Notes under the pieces: model-generated
The model's database searches: none
Told to the model about the DNA's origin: nothing
What the model saw: only the letters and a program-made list of their open reading frames with translations
Position numbers and translations under genes: made by a program
Shown here: positions 15,503 through 24,396 of the stretch, in pieces
Position numbering within the stretch: the stretch's first letter is position 1
How the letters are laid out: each line of letters opens with the position of its first letter
Assembly (NCBI GenBank): GCA_942491735.1
Contig: CALOCN010000001.1
Coordinates: 62,001-126,000 of the forward strand
Direction of reading: 5' to 3'
DNA length: 64,000 nt
Source: CALOCN01 sp942491735
Lineage (GTDB): Bacteria; Eisenbacteria; RBG-16-71-46; JABDJR01

Positions 15503-16966
15503 ATGTCTACGCTGTCGCAGGTCGTCGGGCGGGGGGCGGGAGCCCCCCACCGGCTCAGCCCATCGGCGACTTCGTTCCTGGCCGGCACCATCGGCATCGC
15601 CACCCTCCTGGGGGGGCTGGCCCTGGCCCTCACCCCACCGGCCAGCCTTCACCTCGTGTTCGTGTGGGCCCTGGCCGCGCTCGCCGGTGAGTTCCTTACC
15701 TTCAACACCGCCACCAGCCGCGCCCGCATCAACCTGGCCACCACGATCCACCTGGCCATGGTGCTCACCCTGTCGCCCGGTGCCCTGATCAGCGTCCTCT
15801 GGATCAGTCGCTCCGCCGCGCAGCTGTTGATCCTGCGCAACCCGTGGTACCGCGCCTGGTTCAACGTGGCCCAGGTCAGCCTGGCCGTGATCGGGGCCTC
15901 GCTGGTCTTCGATCTCCTGGGGGGATCCCGCGAGGGTCTGACCCATCTCTCCGTTCTGGCCGCCAACCTGCCCGCGTTCATCGCGGCCGGGCTCACCTAC
16001 TACCTGATCAACACCGGTGCGGTGTCGGTGGTGGTGGCCATCACATCCCAGGAGCCGGTCCTGCGCACCTGGCGGGAGAACTACGGGTACGCCCAGCAGC
16101 TGCTGGCCACGGCCGGTCTCATGCTCCTGGCCCCGATTGCCGCGGTGACCTACGCCTCCCTGGGGTGGGTGGGGTTGGTGGCGTTCGTGGTCCCGCTCCT
16201 GTTCATCCGGGGATCCAGCCTGGAGACCATCACCCTGCGACGCACCCAGGAAAGCCGGATCGCCACCGAGCGGCTCTCGGCCAAGGTGGAGATCGCGGCC
16301 GAGGTGGGGCACGAGATCAACAACTGCCTGGCCGGCGCTTTTGGCCAGGTCCAGCTTCTTCTCATGCGGACCCAGGCGGGGTCGTTGACCCCGGAGGATG
16401 CCGAGCGACGGCTCCACGCCGCCATGACCCAGCTCGACACCATTGCCACCCTGAGTCGCGGCCTCGTCGACTCGGCCCGCCCCGAGACACGGATCGCGCC
16501 CTATCCCATCAATGGGCTGATCGAGAGCACCCTGGATCTCGTGGAGCCCCAGGCCCGTTTCCGGAACGTGGAGTTCTCCCTGGACCTGGATCCCCGCCTT
16601 ACCGACGTGCCGGTGGACCCAGGCAAGATCCAGCAGGCGCTGCTCAACCTCCTCATCAACTCGGCCAACGCCATGGAAGAGGCGAAGTCCCCCGAGCGCC
16701 GGATCTCGGTCTGGGTGCGGTTGCACGATGTCGCGGGGGAGGTCGAGGTGGGGGTGTCCGATACCGGTCCAGGGGTGCCCCACGACGTGCGGAACCTCAT
16801 CTTCGAGCCCGGATTCACCACCCGCTCCACCGGCCACGGGTTCGGGCTGTCCACCGCCCACCAGATCGCCATCAATCACGGCGGCCGCCTCACCGTCGAG
16901 GACGGCCGGGACGGGGGAGCCCTCTTCCGGGTCCTGCTCCCCCTGACCCGGAGCGTGGCGGCCTGA
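15503..16966 (+). CDS. Membrane sensor histidine kinase
   Basis: 487 residues with AGGAGA before the ATG. The N-terminal 235 residues hold about six hydrophobic segments with no obvious periplasmic domain. The kinase core has an H-box AAEVGHEINNCLAG (phospho-acceptor His270), an N-box QQALLNLLINSANAMEEA with the Asn present, and a G-region of VSDTGPGVPHDVRNLIFEPGFTT then GHGFGLSTAHQIAINHGG. It should autophosphorylate and pass phosphate to a response regulator, but none is encoded nearby, so it is an orphan. The ligand is unknown. Confidence 0.9.
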   Translation: MSTLSQVVGRGAGAPHRLSPSATSFLAGTIGIATLLGGLALALTPPASLHLVFVWALAALAGEFLTFNTATSRARINLATTIHLAMVLTLSPGALISVLWISRSAAQLLILRNPWYRAWFNVAQVSLAVIGASLVFDLLGGSREGLTHLSVLAANLPAFIAAGLTYYLINTGAVSVVVAITSQEPVLRTWRENYGYAQQLLATAGLMLLAPIAAVTYASLGWVGLVAFVVPLLFIRGSSLETITLRRTQESRIATERLSAKVEIAAEVGHEINNCLAGAFGQVQLLLMRTQAGSLTPEDAERRLHAAMTQLDTIATLSRGLVDSARPETRIAPYPINGLIESTLDLVEPQARFRNVEFSLDLDPRLTDVPVDPGKIQQALLNLLINSANAMEEAKSPERRISVWVRLHDVAGEVEVGVSDTGPGVPHDVRNLIFEPGFTTRSTGHGFGLSTAHQIAINHGGRLTVEDGRDGGALFRVLLPLTRSVAA

Positions 16967-17104
16967 CCCGCCGGATCGGGCCCGAACCCCTGAGGGGTCA
17001 ACCTCCCCACCGGGCGTGCCGATAGCACGTTTGGAGCCCCCTGTGTTTTTCGGGGGCGTCCATCGGGGCCCGGAGTGTGTCCGGAGCCCATTCGGGGAGA
17101 TGCT

Positions 17105-19183
17105 GTGGGCGACTGGCCACCTTCCAATCCGGACGAGGACGATCTCTTCCGGTTGGAACCCATCGACACGCCTTCGGGCGACGACCGTGACGCGGAGGCG
17201 CCTCCTGCAAAGCAGGAAGGGCCCGACGACGAGCTGCGGTTGACCCAACTTCCCTCCCGCTCGGTGGTCAAGCCCTCGATCCGGGTCGACACCGAGGTTC
17301 CCAATCTCGAAACCGGGGTCGGCCCGCCCCGGGTGCCGCCTCCCGATCCCGAAGCGATCAGCATGGCGAACATCCTGGACGACTACCGTCGGGAGCAGGA
17401 TGCCGATGTGCCGCTGGCCGAGGTGGATCTCACCGCCGAACCGGAGGAACGCGCCGAGGACACTCCGGAAATGGCCTCGGTGCGCCGGTTTGCCCACTCA
17501 CTGGCCAAGGCGGTGGGGGTGATTCGGCTCTACCCGGTGGAAAACCCCATGCGGCGCAAGTTTACCGAGGAGGCCACGGCCCGCCTCCAGGAAGTCCTGG
17601 GGCACATGGACTCCGTGCGGATCGCGGTGGGCAAGAACAAGCTGTTCTTTCGCAGTGAGCCGGTCCTGGAGGAAGAGACCAAGGACGGGGCGGTGGTGGG
17701 GCGGATGTTCTGGGACGGAATCCGGGAGATCACCCTGCACCTGGGGATCACCGCCGACGAGTTGGCCGCGTTCCTGGAGTTGTTCCGCAAGCGGGCCAAG
17801 GAAGTCGTCGAGGGAGAGGACGACTTCGTCACCCTGCTCTGGAACAGCCGGTTCGAGCATCTGAGCTACATCGCCCTGGACGACATTTTCGACCTCGAGA
17901 ACGACGGGGATCCCATCCCCGAGGAGTTCGGCACGGACTTCATGAACTACGTCGACATCGAGATGCACGACCTCGACGACGAAGCCGAGATCCAGGCCCA
18001 GGCCGACGAAGTGACGGCCAAGCTCAAGGCCCAGTTGAGCGGGGATGCCGAGGACGACGAGAACCTGCTCGGCATCACCCTCGAGGAGCGCCGCGCGCTG
18101 CTCGACGAGGTGGACGCCGAGGAGAGTCCCCGGATGCTGCGGGACATTCTCCACGTCATCTCCGAAGCGCTCTTCCTGGAACCGCACGAAGCCGATTTCA
18201 TCGAGTTGGTCCAGATCCTCTCCTCCACCCTGCTCAGCCTGGTCGGTGAGGGCCGCCTGGTGGAAGCAGGGGAGATCATCCACATCCTCCGGGAGCTGCG
18301 TGACGAACGCGAGGACCTGACCCCCGCCATGAAGGCGCCGCTCGAAGCGGGGTTGCGTGCGGTGTGGGACAAGTCCCGGCGCGAGCTCATCGTCACCACC
18401 CTGGAACTGGGGAACGTCCCGGACGCGGAGGCGCTGGAACCGTTCTTCGCCGTGCTCCCCGAAGAGGGGCTCGGGCCGCTCTACGCCATGATGGGCGGGC
18501 TCCAGAACGAACGGGCCCGCCGGGTCCTGCTCGAGGTCCTGACCCTGCGCGCGCGCTCCCAGCCGGAAGCCTTCCAGGCATTCCTCGAGGATCCGGATCC
18601 CGAGATGGTCCTGACCACGGTGCGTATTCTCGGCGGGACCCGCAATCCGCGACTGGTCGTCCAGTATCGCGAGTTGCTCCGGCACACGGACTTCCGGATT
18701 CGCAAACAGTCCCTGCTCGCCCTGCGGCGTCTGGGGGGTGGGGGCGCGGTGGACGTGCTGGTCCACGCCCTGGAGGACGGGGATCGCCGGATCCGGATCC
18801 TGGCCGCCAAGTCCCTGGCCAACGTGGGACGCCTCTCCATTCCGTTCCTGCTGGGCGTGATCCAGGAACAGAACTTTGATCAGCGCGATCTCCAGGAGAA
18901 GCGCGCCTTCTACGAGTCCCTCGGGTTCGCCGGGGGCCAGGCGGTCTTCACCGTCATGGAGGATGCGCTCACCCGCAAGAACCTCTTCCGGCGGCAACAG
19001 GACGAGGAGACCCGGGCCTGCGCCTGCGAGGCCCTGGGTTGGATCGGCGGGGACGAGGCGCGCATCCTGTTGCAGAAGCATCTCAAGGAGAAGTCGAACC
19101 TCGTGCGCACCGCGGCCCAGTCCGCGCTGCGTCGACTGGAGCGGGGCGTGGATCGGGACGCCTTCCTGAAGGAGGCCGCCTGA
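17105..19183 (+). CDS. HEAT-repeat-like cytoplasmic protein
   Basis: 692 residues from the GTG at 17105, preferred because GGGGAG lies 5 nt upstream; an in-frame GTG at 17075 has no such site. Residues 1-125 are acidic and Pro-rich, probably disordered. Residues 130-320 form a helical domain (VIRLYPVENPMRRKFTEE, GKNKLFFRSEPVLEE). The C-terminal part contains HEAT-like units (YRELLRHTDFRIRKQSLLAL, DGDRRIRILAAKSLANVG, KSNLVRTAAQSALRRLE). No enzyme motif is seen. Its stop overlaps the start of the HD-GYP gene (TGATG at 19180-19184), so the two products are probably made together and may interact in cyclic-di-GMP signalling. The intergenic region upstream holds small hairpins near 17015-17065. 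Confidence 0.8.
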   Translation: MGDWPPSNPDEDDLFRLEPIDTPSGDDRDAEAPPAKQEGPDDELRLTQLPSRSVVKPSIRVDTEVPNLETGVGPPRVPPPDPEAISMANILDDYRREQDADVPLAEVDLTAEPEERAEDTPEMASVRRFAHSLAKAVGVIRLYPVENPMRRKFTEEATARLQEVLGHMDSVRIAVGKNKLFFRSEPVLEEETKDGAVVGRMFWDGIREITLHLGITADELAAFLELFRKRAKEVVEGEDDFVTLLWNSRFEHLSYIALDDIFDLENDGDPIPEEFGTDFMNYVDIEMHDLDDEAEIQAQADEVTAKLKAQLSGDAEDDENLLGITLEERRALLDEVDAEESPRMLRDILHVISEALFLEPHEADFIELVQILSSTLLSLVGEGRLVEAGEIIHILRELRDEREDLTPAMKAPLEAGLRAVWDKSRRELIVTTLELGNVPDAEALEPFFAVLPEEGLGPLYAMMGGLQNERARRVLLEVLTLRARSQPEAFQAFLEDPDPEMVLTTVRILGGTRNPRLVVQYRELLRHTDFRIRKQSLLALRRLGGGGAVDVLVHALEDGDRRIRILAAKSLANVGRLSIPFLLGVIQEQNFDQRDLQEKRAFYESLGFAGGQAVFTVMEDALTRKNLFRRQQDEETRACACEALGWIGGDEARILLQKHLKEKSNLVRTAAQSALRRLERGVDRDAFLKEAA

Positions 19184-20643
19184 TGGGTCAGCCGGAACGC
19201 CAGGCCGCCAACCTCAACCAGGATGCCCAGGCGCTGGGCCGCGATCTCGTGCGGGCCGTGCTGGTCGCCCTGCGCAACTGCCGGACCCACGGTTGGTCCA
19301 ACGAGGCAAGCGTCGAGGCGATCGAGAGCCTCACCGTCATTGTCAACGCGATCGTCACCGCCCGGGGAGAGTTCGGACTCCATGTCCTGGGGGACTTCGT
19401 CTACCTGGACGACAACCGTTTGCGGGTGGACTCGGCGGGACACGGCTTCCTGGAGGCCGCGATCGCGGAGTTGACCACCCGCGGGGTGGGGAGCGTCCAG
19501 TTCGACCACGCCATCACCGCGCGCCATGCCCGGACCCTGGTCGGGTTGTTGAACCAGCATCAGGCAGGCGACGAGGAGACCATCCTCCTGCTCAACGACC
19601 AGCTGGAAGAAGCGGATACGCCCATCCTCCTGGGTCCCCTGCGGGAAGTGAACGAGTCCGCCTCGGTGGAGGTGGAACAGGTCGACAAGAAGGAGCGGTG
19701 CAAGAAGGTCTTCTTCCGGGCCCTCACCGTGACCCGTGCGGTCATGGCCAGCGCCCACCTCGGCAAGCGTCTGGAACTCCGTCACGCCAAGCGGGTGGTC
19801 CAGAACATGGTGGACCTCATGATGGACGAGGAGTTCACCCTCCTGGGCATGAGCACCCTGAAGTCACACGACAACTACACGTTCTACCACTCGGTCAACG
19901 TCTGTATCTACTCCCTGGCCCTGGCCAAACGGGCGGGAATGAACCGCACCCAGCTCGCCGAGCTGGGGGTGGCCGCGCTCTTCCACGACCTGGGCAAGTC
20001 CAAGGTGCCCCTGGACATCCTGCGCAAGCCGGGGAAGTTCGCCCCGGAAGAGTGGAACGTCATGAAGACCCATCCCGAGATGGGGGTCAAGGAACTGGTG
20101 CGCATGCGGGGGCTCTCCAGCCTCGCCTTCAAGTCCATGCTGGCCTGTTTCGAACACCACATGAACTACAACCAGCAGCCGGGGGGGTACCCCAAGCTGC
20201 GGCAGATCTACCGCCCCCATGTGATCGGGCGGATCGTGGCCATCGCCGACGCGTTCGACGCCATGACCACCAAGCGGGTGTACATGACCAAGGCCATTCC
20301 CCGCGACAAGGCGCTGTCCTACCTGCTCGCCCAGGCCGGGACCAAGTTCGATCCCGTGCTCATGCGTCTGTTCGTCAACATGATCGGGGTCTTCCCGGTG
20401 GGGACCCCGGTGCGTCTCACCGGGGGCCGGATCGCGGTGGTGACCCAGGTTCCCGAGGATCCGGCGCTCTGCCACCGCCCGGTGGTGTGCATCATCTCCG
20501 ACCCCGCAAGCATCGGCATCCAGCGGGAGGGGGAGGTCGTGGATCTTGCCCAACCCCTCGCTGACGGGTCCTGGCCCGACGAGATCCTGAGCTCGGTGGA
20601 CGCGGACGCCCTGGGCCTCGACGTCTCCAAGTATTTCACATAA
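19183..20643 (+). CDS. HD-GYP-domain protein (putative cyclic-di-GMP phosphodiesterase)
   Basis: 486 residues from the ATG at 19183, which overlaps the previous stop; the frame is open upstream but lies inside the HEAT gene. Residues about 1-215 are a helical/mixed N-terminal domain of unknown role. The HD-GYP domain has HSVNVCIYSLALAKRAG, ALFHDLGKSKVP (His268-Asp269), KTHPEMG, CFEHHMNYN, GGYP (residues 334-337) and IVAIADAFDAMTTKRVY. HD-GYP enzymes hydrolyse c-di-GMP with a bi- or tri-nuclear metal centre. The loop before GYP differs from the usual DGKGYP (here QQPGGYP), so activity should not be assumed. A perfect 7-bp inverted repeat (GCCAAGG/CCTTGGC, 20663-20691) follows the stop. Confidence 0.87.
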   Translation: MGQPERQAANLNQDAQALGRDLVRAVLVALRNCRTHGWSNEASVEAIESLTVIVNAIVTARGEFGLHVLGDFVYLDDNRLRVDSAGHGFLEAAIAELTTRGVGSVQFDHAITARHARTLVGLLNQHQAGDEETILLLNDQLEEADTPILLGPLREVNESASVEVEQVDKKERCKKVFFRALTVTRAVMASAHLGKRLELRHAKRVVQNMVDLMMDEEFTLLGMSTLKSHDNYTFYHSVNVCIYSLALAKRAGMNRTQLAELGVAALFHDLGKSKVPLDILRKPGKFAPEEWNVMKTHPEMGVKELVRMRGLSSLAFKSMLACFEHHMNYNQQPGGYPKLRQIYRPHVIGRIVAIADAFDAMTTKRVYMTKAIPRDKALSYLLAQAGTKFDPVLMRLFVNMIGVFPVGTPVRLTGGRIAVVTQVPEDPALCHRPVVCIISDPASIGIQREGEVVDLAQPLADGSWPDEILSSVDADALGLDVSKYFT

Positions 20644-20697
20644 AATCCCAGAAAGACTGTTTGCCAAGGGCTGGATTCCCGGTTCCTTGGCCTTGCC

Positions 20698-20726
20698 TTG
20701 ACAGGGTCGGGGACTGAACCTATCCT
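20698..20726 (+). promoter_or_regulatory. Sigma-70-like promoter
   Basis: TTGACA at 20698-20703 and TATCCT at 20721-20726 are spaced by exactly 17 bp. Transcription would start near 20733, giving a leader of about 95 nt before the lipoprotein start at 20828. Confidence 0.7.
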
Positions 20727-20827
20727 GTCCCGGCTCAACCCCCCCTTATGGATGGACTGCCTTCTCGCGGTTCGCCTTTTTTTTGTCCTCAGATCGTCCT
20801 GATTCGGCTTCCAGGAGGAAACCCCCG

Positions 20828-21307
20828 TTGCAAGCTGCTTGGCGGAAGGCGGTCCTTGGACTGGCCGTTGTCGCGGCCCTGTCCATGACCGGTTGCACAA
20901 AGCTGTCCCCGGCCAGCACGGGTGACTTTGGAGCCCTCAAGAACCTCCAGGTGACCCTGCGGGATGGTGAAACCATTCGCGGTCGAATTCAGGAAGGTGA
21001 GAATGTCGAGTTCACCACGTTCGGCCGCGTGTACCGCGCCCACGTGGAGAGCGTGGATGGAAACGGCAACATTGTCCTGATTCGTCCCTTCATCCAGGAG
21101 GAGTACGAGAAGTTCGAGATCCAGCGGTCACGCATGGCCTCGGCCGAACTCCGGATCACGGATGACACGCACAAGATTTCCATCCCCGCCTACAAGATCG
21201 TGAAGGTGGAGGAGGTCAGCATGGACCGGACCAAGTCAGGTCTGGCCGCAGCCTTCTGGCTGTGGACCGGCCTCGTCATCGCCGACATCATGGGTTCGCG
21301 GTTCTAG
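20828..21307 (+). CDS. Small lipoprotein with C-terminal hydrophobic segment
   Basis: 159 residues from a TTG at 20828, chosen because AGGAGG (20814-20819) is well placed for it and it directly begins the signal sequence. The lipobox is LSMTGC (Cys at about residue 24). The middle part (LKNLQVTLRDGETIRGRIQEG..VEFTTFGRVY..) looks like a small beta-barrel, Sm- or PRC-like fold, and the end (AAAFWLWTGLVIADIMGSRF) is hydrophobic. It is followed after 28 nt by the FadL-like barrel gene, so both may be expressed from the promoter at 20698. Function is not assigned. Confidence 0.75.
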   Translation: MQAAWRKAVLGLAVVAALSMTGCTKLSPASTGDFGALKNLQVTLRDGETIRGRIQEGENVEFTTFGRVYRAHVESVDGNGNIVLIRPFIQEEYEKFEIQRSRMASAELRITDDTHKISIPAYKIVKVEEVSMDRTKSGLAAAFWLWTGLVIADIMGSRF

Positions 21308-21335
21308 GGGCTTGGTGGTGAGGGAGGTAACCCAC

Positions 21336-22961
21336 GTGTCCGTCTCGTCCCGTTTCGCGATCCTCGTTGCGGCCCTGGTTCTTTTGGGGACCACGGCGGC
21401 TGCTCCCGTTCTGGCCCAGGGTACCCCGGTCGTCGTCGACACCCTGAATCTCGTGGGGCGTTCCGCCGTCGAAGACGGCTACCTGTCCCTCATGAACATG
21501 GACCGGCTCAACCTGGGGCCGCGCCTCAACGGCATGGGAGGCGCCGGGTTGGCCATTGCCGGCGGTTCGGAGTTCCTGACCTTCAACCCGGCCTCGCTCC
21601 TGGGCATGACCCGCCTCGAGCTCCAGGCCGAAGCGTCCTGGCTCACCGGGGGGGCGGGGGTCAACGATTTCCCGCGTCTGGTGCAGATCGGGGACGGCCA
21701 GTTCCTCGATACCAGCGGTTACCGGGTGAGTCCTTCGTCGTCTTTCAGCTATGCGAGCCTCACCTTCGGCTCTCCGGTCACCCTGCTGGGTGGGCCGGGC
21801 GCCTTCTCGCTGGCCTACAGCCGGGTCTTCCGCACCGGGCGGGGGGACGAGTCCCGGGTCGAGGTCGTGGGACCGGTGACCAACAACCTGGAGTCCACCT
21901 ATGGGCTCGGGCTGGCGCCGGAGTACGGCGTCGACGCCATCAGCGGCGCCATCGCCCGCCAGTTCGGTCGTCTGGACTTCGGGGCCAACCTCAACTTCCG
22001 CTCGGGGACGCTCAAGCGCAACGACAGCGTCGGCATCACCAACTTCGGCTTCCAGATCCTCGGCGCCAACACCTCCTACGAGCAGAAGACGAGCGCCTTC
22101 AATGTCGATCTCGGCGCCCGCGCGGATCTCGGCAAGCTGGACCTCGGCGGGGTGATCTACATCGGTCACACCCTCGACTTCAACAACGGCAGCTCGGTGG
22201 TGAACCCGCTCCCGGATCCCCTGGAGCCCACCAAGCAGGCGATCGTGTTCTACGACAATCCGGACCACGAGATCAACGTCCCTACCATGGTCGGTCTGGG
22301 CGGTTCCTATCAGTTGACCTCCAAGCTTCTCGTGGCCGTGGACTACTGGTTCCGGCCCTGGAGCAGCACCCAGCTGACCCGGCCTGCCCTCGAACCGGTC
22401 TTCGGGTTCGTGGATCCGGCGGACTCCTCCACCTTTGTCTGGACCCTGACCGAGGTCGAGGGACAGACCGAGGAAGTGGCCCTGGGTTACGACGACACCA
22501 ACAGCTTCCGCATCGGGTTCGAGTACATCGCGGTGGACAAACCGGGTCTTCGGCTCCCGCTCCGGCTCGGCTTCCGTACCGAGAAGCTGACCCGGACCAA
22601 CGTGGTCATTCCGGACGAGTACACCCAGCCGGACCAGTTGGTTCTGGACTACTGGCGGAACCTGCAGCCCGATGGCGATGCAGACGAGGCCGCCGTCCAG
22701 GCCGGGCAGATCGCCAATCTCCTCGAGCACAACATCGTTGCCTTCACCGGCACGGCCATCAACACCTCCGTGATCAGCGTCGGGATGGGGGTCGGGGTGG
22801 GGGGCTTCAGCGCGGATCTGGGCGTCCAGTTCCAGTCGTACACGTTCCAGCGATTCTTCCTGGACGACTACGATCCGCTGACCAATCCGCTCCCGCCCAC
22901 CAACACGGATGAGTCCCGCAACCTGATGACGTTCTCCATCGGGGCGCGCTGGCAGTTCTGA
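21336..22961 (+). CDS. FadL/PorV-like outer-membrane beta-barrel protein
   Basis: 541 residues from the GTG at 21336, which has GGGAGGTAA about 7 nt upstream and starts a signal peptide (MSVSSRFAILVAALVLLGTTAAA, cleavage near VLAQG). An upstream GTG at 21312 would add eight residues before it. The body alternates hydrophobic strands and turns throughout and ends LMTFSIGARWQF, with a terminal aromatic as in barrel assembly signals. An early GMGGAGLAIAGGSEFLTFNPASL matches FadL/OMPP1-type and PorV-like barrels. Such proteins move hydrophobic molecules or serve as secretion-system platforms; which one applies here is not decidable from this sequence. Confidence 0.82.
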   Translation: MSVSSRFAILVAALVLLGTTAAAPVLAQGTPVVVDTLNLVGRSAVEDGYLSLMNMDRLNLGPRLNGMGGAGLAIAGGSEFLTFNPASLLGMTRLELQAEASWLTGGAGVNDFPRLVQIGDGQFLDTSGYRVSPSSSFSYASLTFGSPVTLLGGPGAFSLAYSRVFRTGRGDESRVEVVGPVTNNLESTYGLGLAPEYGVDAISGAIARQFGRLDFGANLNFRSGTLKRNDSVGITNFGFQILGANTSYEQKTSAFNVDLGARADLGKLDLGGVIYIGHTLDFNNGSSVVNPLPDPLEPTKQAIVFYDNPDHEINVPTMVGLGGSYQLTSKLLVAVDYWFRPWSSTQLTRPALEPVFGFVDPADSSTFVWTLTEVEGQTEEVALGYDDTNSFRIGFEYIAVDKPGLRLPLRLGFRTEKLTRTNVVIPDEYTQPDQLVLDYWRNLQPDGDADEAAVQAGQIANLLEHNIVAFTGTAINTSVISVGMGVGVGGFSADLGVQFQSYTFQRFFLDDYDPLTNPLPPTNTDESRNLMTFSIGARWQF

Positions 22962-22984
22962 CCGGGCTCTCCTGACCGGCTCCC

Positions 22985-23090
22985 CGGGGCTTCCCTGGCC
23001 CCATCGGGTGTTTTCACCCTCAAGCCGGGGGCGCGGCGTGCCGAAAACCCACTTGGAGCTTTCCGGGCCCTTCGGTCCGGCTCCCAAGTG
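22985..23090 (+). other. Run of hairpins between barrel gene and sensor kinase gene
   Basis: Three consecutive inverted repeats: GGGG/CCCC around 22986-23002, GGGTG-TTTT-CACCC at 23006-23019, and a long imperfect stem (CACTTGGAGC...GGCTCCCAAGTG) at 23050-23090 with a CCCTTCGG tip. The last one ends four bases before the ATG at 23094 and includes the alternative GTG at 23088. They may terminate the barrel transcript, control kinase translation, or both. There is no U-tract. Confidence 0.5.
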
Positions 23091-23093
23091 CTT

Positions 23094-24188
23094 ATGGCCA
23101 AGAAAACACCCCTGAACCCAGCAATCCAGTCGGCCGACGCATATCAGCGTCTCGTGCGTCACGAGCGTGGCTTGTGGATGACCACGATTGCCATCGTCAT
23201 CATGAGCGCGATCACGATTGCCATCCTCACCACCACCGCCGCCCTGGCCGGGACCTTCGACGGTCCGGGCCGAGGATTCCTCCTGGCTGGAGGCAGCCTG
23301 GTCCTGCTCGGGGCGTTCATCGCGTACGTTGGATTCCAACGTCAGGCGCTCGAGGAGAATCGCTCCAGGATCCTCAATGAGCTCCAATCGCGATCGAGCC
23401 AGCTCACCGAGGCCAATGAAGCCCTCGAAGAGGCTCTGAGCGTCCAGGAGACGTTCCTGAGCTGTGTCTCGCACGAGCTCAAGACCCCGCTGACCTGCAT
23501 GATGGGCTATGCCGACTTCCTCGCCTCGGGGCGCATCGATCCGGAGGATGTGCCGGGTCACGCCCGATCGGTGGTCGAGGAAGGGCGCGCCCTGAACGAA
23601 CTCATCGACCGCATCCTCGACATCACCCGTCTGCGCACCGGAAAACTCCAGCTGGACCGGGTGCGCACGGACGTCGAGGGGGTCGTCGCCGCGGCCATCG
23701 AGAACACCCGGAAAGCCGCCGAATCCAAGGGGATGTCGGTCATCGGGGATCTCAAGCAGGGACCGCTCGAGGCCCTGGTGGATACCACGCGCGTGCGGGA
23801 GAGCATGGAGACGTTGATCCGACATGCCCTGGAACGCAGTCCGGAGTCGGCCAAGGTCTTTGTCCACACCCGCCCGGTGGGCAAGGAGTGGGTCGAGGTC
23901 TCGGTCGAGGACCAGGGGCCCCGTGTCCCGCGCACCGAGCGGAGCGCCATCTTCAAGATGTTCGCCGGAGTGGACCCCACCCCTCATGGACGATCCGGTG
24001 ACCTGGGCCTGACCCTTCCCCTGGTCCAGCAGGTGATCATGGCCCATGGGGGGGATATCTACGCCCAGGAGGTGGGTATCCGGGGCCTCCGATTCCGCAT
24101 CCTGCTGCCCCGCCATCATCACCAGCGCCCCCACCGGCAGGCCGCGCTCGGTCAGCCCGGGCCGGAACAATTGAAAGAATCCGCCTAG
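23094..24188 (+). CDS. Sensor histidine kinase with degenerate ATP-binding domain
   Basis: 364 residues; ATG at 23094 or GTG at 23088, neither with a clear ribosome site. Two hydrophobic helices (about 29-54 and 62-80) are followed by a coiled coil (about 85-115) and a HisKA domain with FLSCVSHELKTPLTCMMGY (acceptor His127). In the HATPase region the N-box reads ETLIRHALERSP where kinases have N-x-x-x-N/A-K (Asn replaced by His), the G1 box reads EDQGPRVP instead of D-x-G-x-G, and the G2 region is GRSGDLGLTLPLVQQ. It may bind ATP poorly or act as a phosphatase or scaffold. The C-terminal tail (about 340-364) is His/Gln-rich. No response regulator is adjacent. Confidence 0.8.
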   Translation: MAKKTPLNPAIQSADAYQRLVRHERGLWMTTIAIVIMSAITIAILTTTAALAGTFDGPGRGFLLAGGSLVLLGAFIAYVGFQRQALEENRSRILNELQSRSSQLTEANEALEEALSVQETFLSCVSHELKTPLTCMMGYADFLASGRIDPEDVPGHARSVVEEGRALNELIDRILDITRLRTGKLQLDRVRTDVEGVVAAAIENTRKAAESKGMSVIGDLKQGPLEALVDTTRVRESMETLIRHALERSPESAKVFVHTRPVGKEWVEVSVEDQGPRVPRTERSAIFKMFAGVDPTPHGRSGDLGLTLPLVQQVIMAHGGDIYAQEVGIRGLRFRILLPRHHHQRPHRQAALGQPGPEQLKESA

Positions 24189-24201
24189 GGATTTCACCCC
24201 T

Positions 24202-24217
24202 CCGGTTGCCCCGGCAA
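24202..24217 (+). terminator. Possible terminator hairpin after the sensor kinase gene
   Basis: GGTTGCC-CC-GGCAACC forms a 7-bp stem 14 nt after the stop. No run of T follows, so intrinsic termination is uncertain. Confidence 0.3.
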
Positions 24218-24273
24218 CCTGACCGTGCGGGAGCGCCCCTCCGCTTTCCCAACGCCCCCCCGGCTTGGATACA

Positions 24274-24289
24274 ACCAATCTAGATTGTG
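24274..24289. promoter_or_regulatory. Palindrome resembling an NrdR box (distal)
   Basis: ACCAATCTAGATTGTG contains a perfect 12-bp palindrome, CAATCTAGATTG at 24276-24287, with the terminal features of an NrdR box. Its centre is 67 bp from the proximal box; usual paired boxes are closer. Confidence 0.35.
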
Positions 24290-24340
24290 CGACAGAGTCG
24301 GGTTGGAGTCGCGCCACACGTTTGCCACATCCACAACCAA

Positions 24341-24356
24341 ACACAAGATGTTGTGT
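24341..24356. promoter_or_regulatory. NrdR-box-like operator upstream of nrdJ
   Basis: ACACAAGATGTTGTGT is a 16-bp near-palindrome with perfect 6-bp arms and matches the shape of NrdR boxes, which repress ribonucleotide reductase genes. It lies 41 bp upstream of the -35 element. Confidence 0.55.
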
Positions 24357-24396
24357 GTTATGCGGCAAGGGTATACAGAAAGTGGTGCATTTACCC

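Noticed and set aside
20663..20691. GCCAAGG/CCTTGGC repeat as a terminator after the HD-GYP gene
   Set aside because: The stem is short with a 15-nt loop and no T-run; it also abuts the next promoter, so I did not list it as a terminator.
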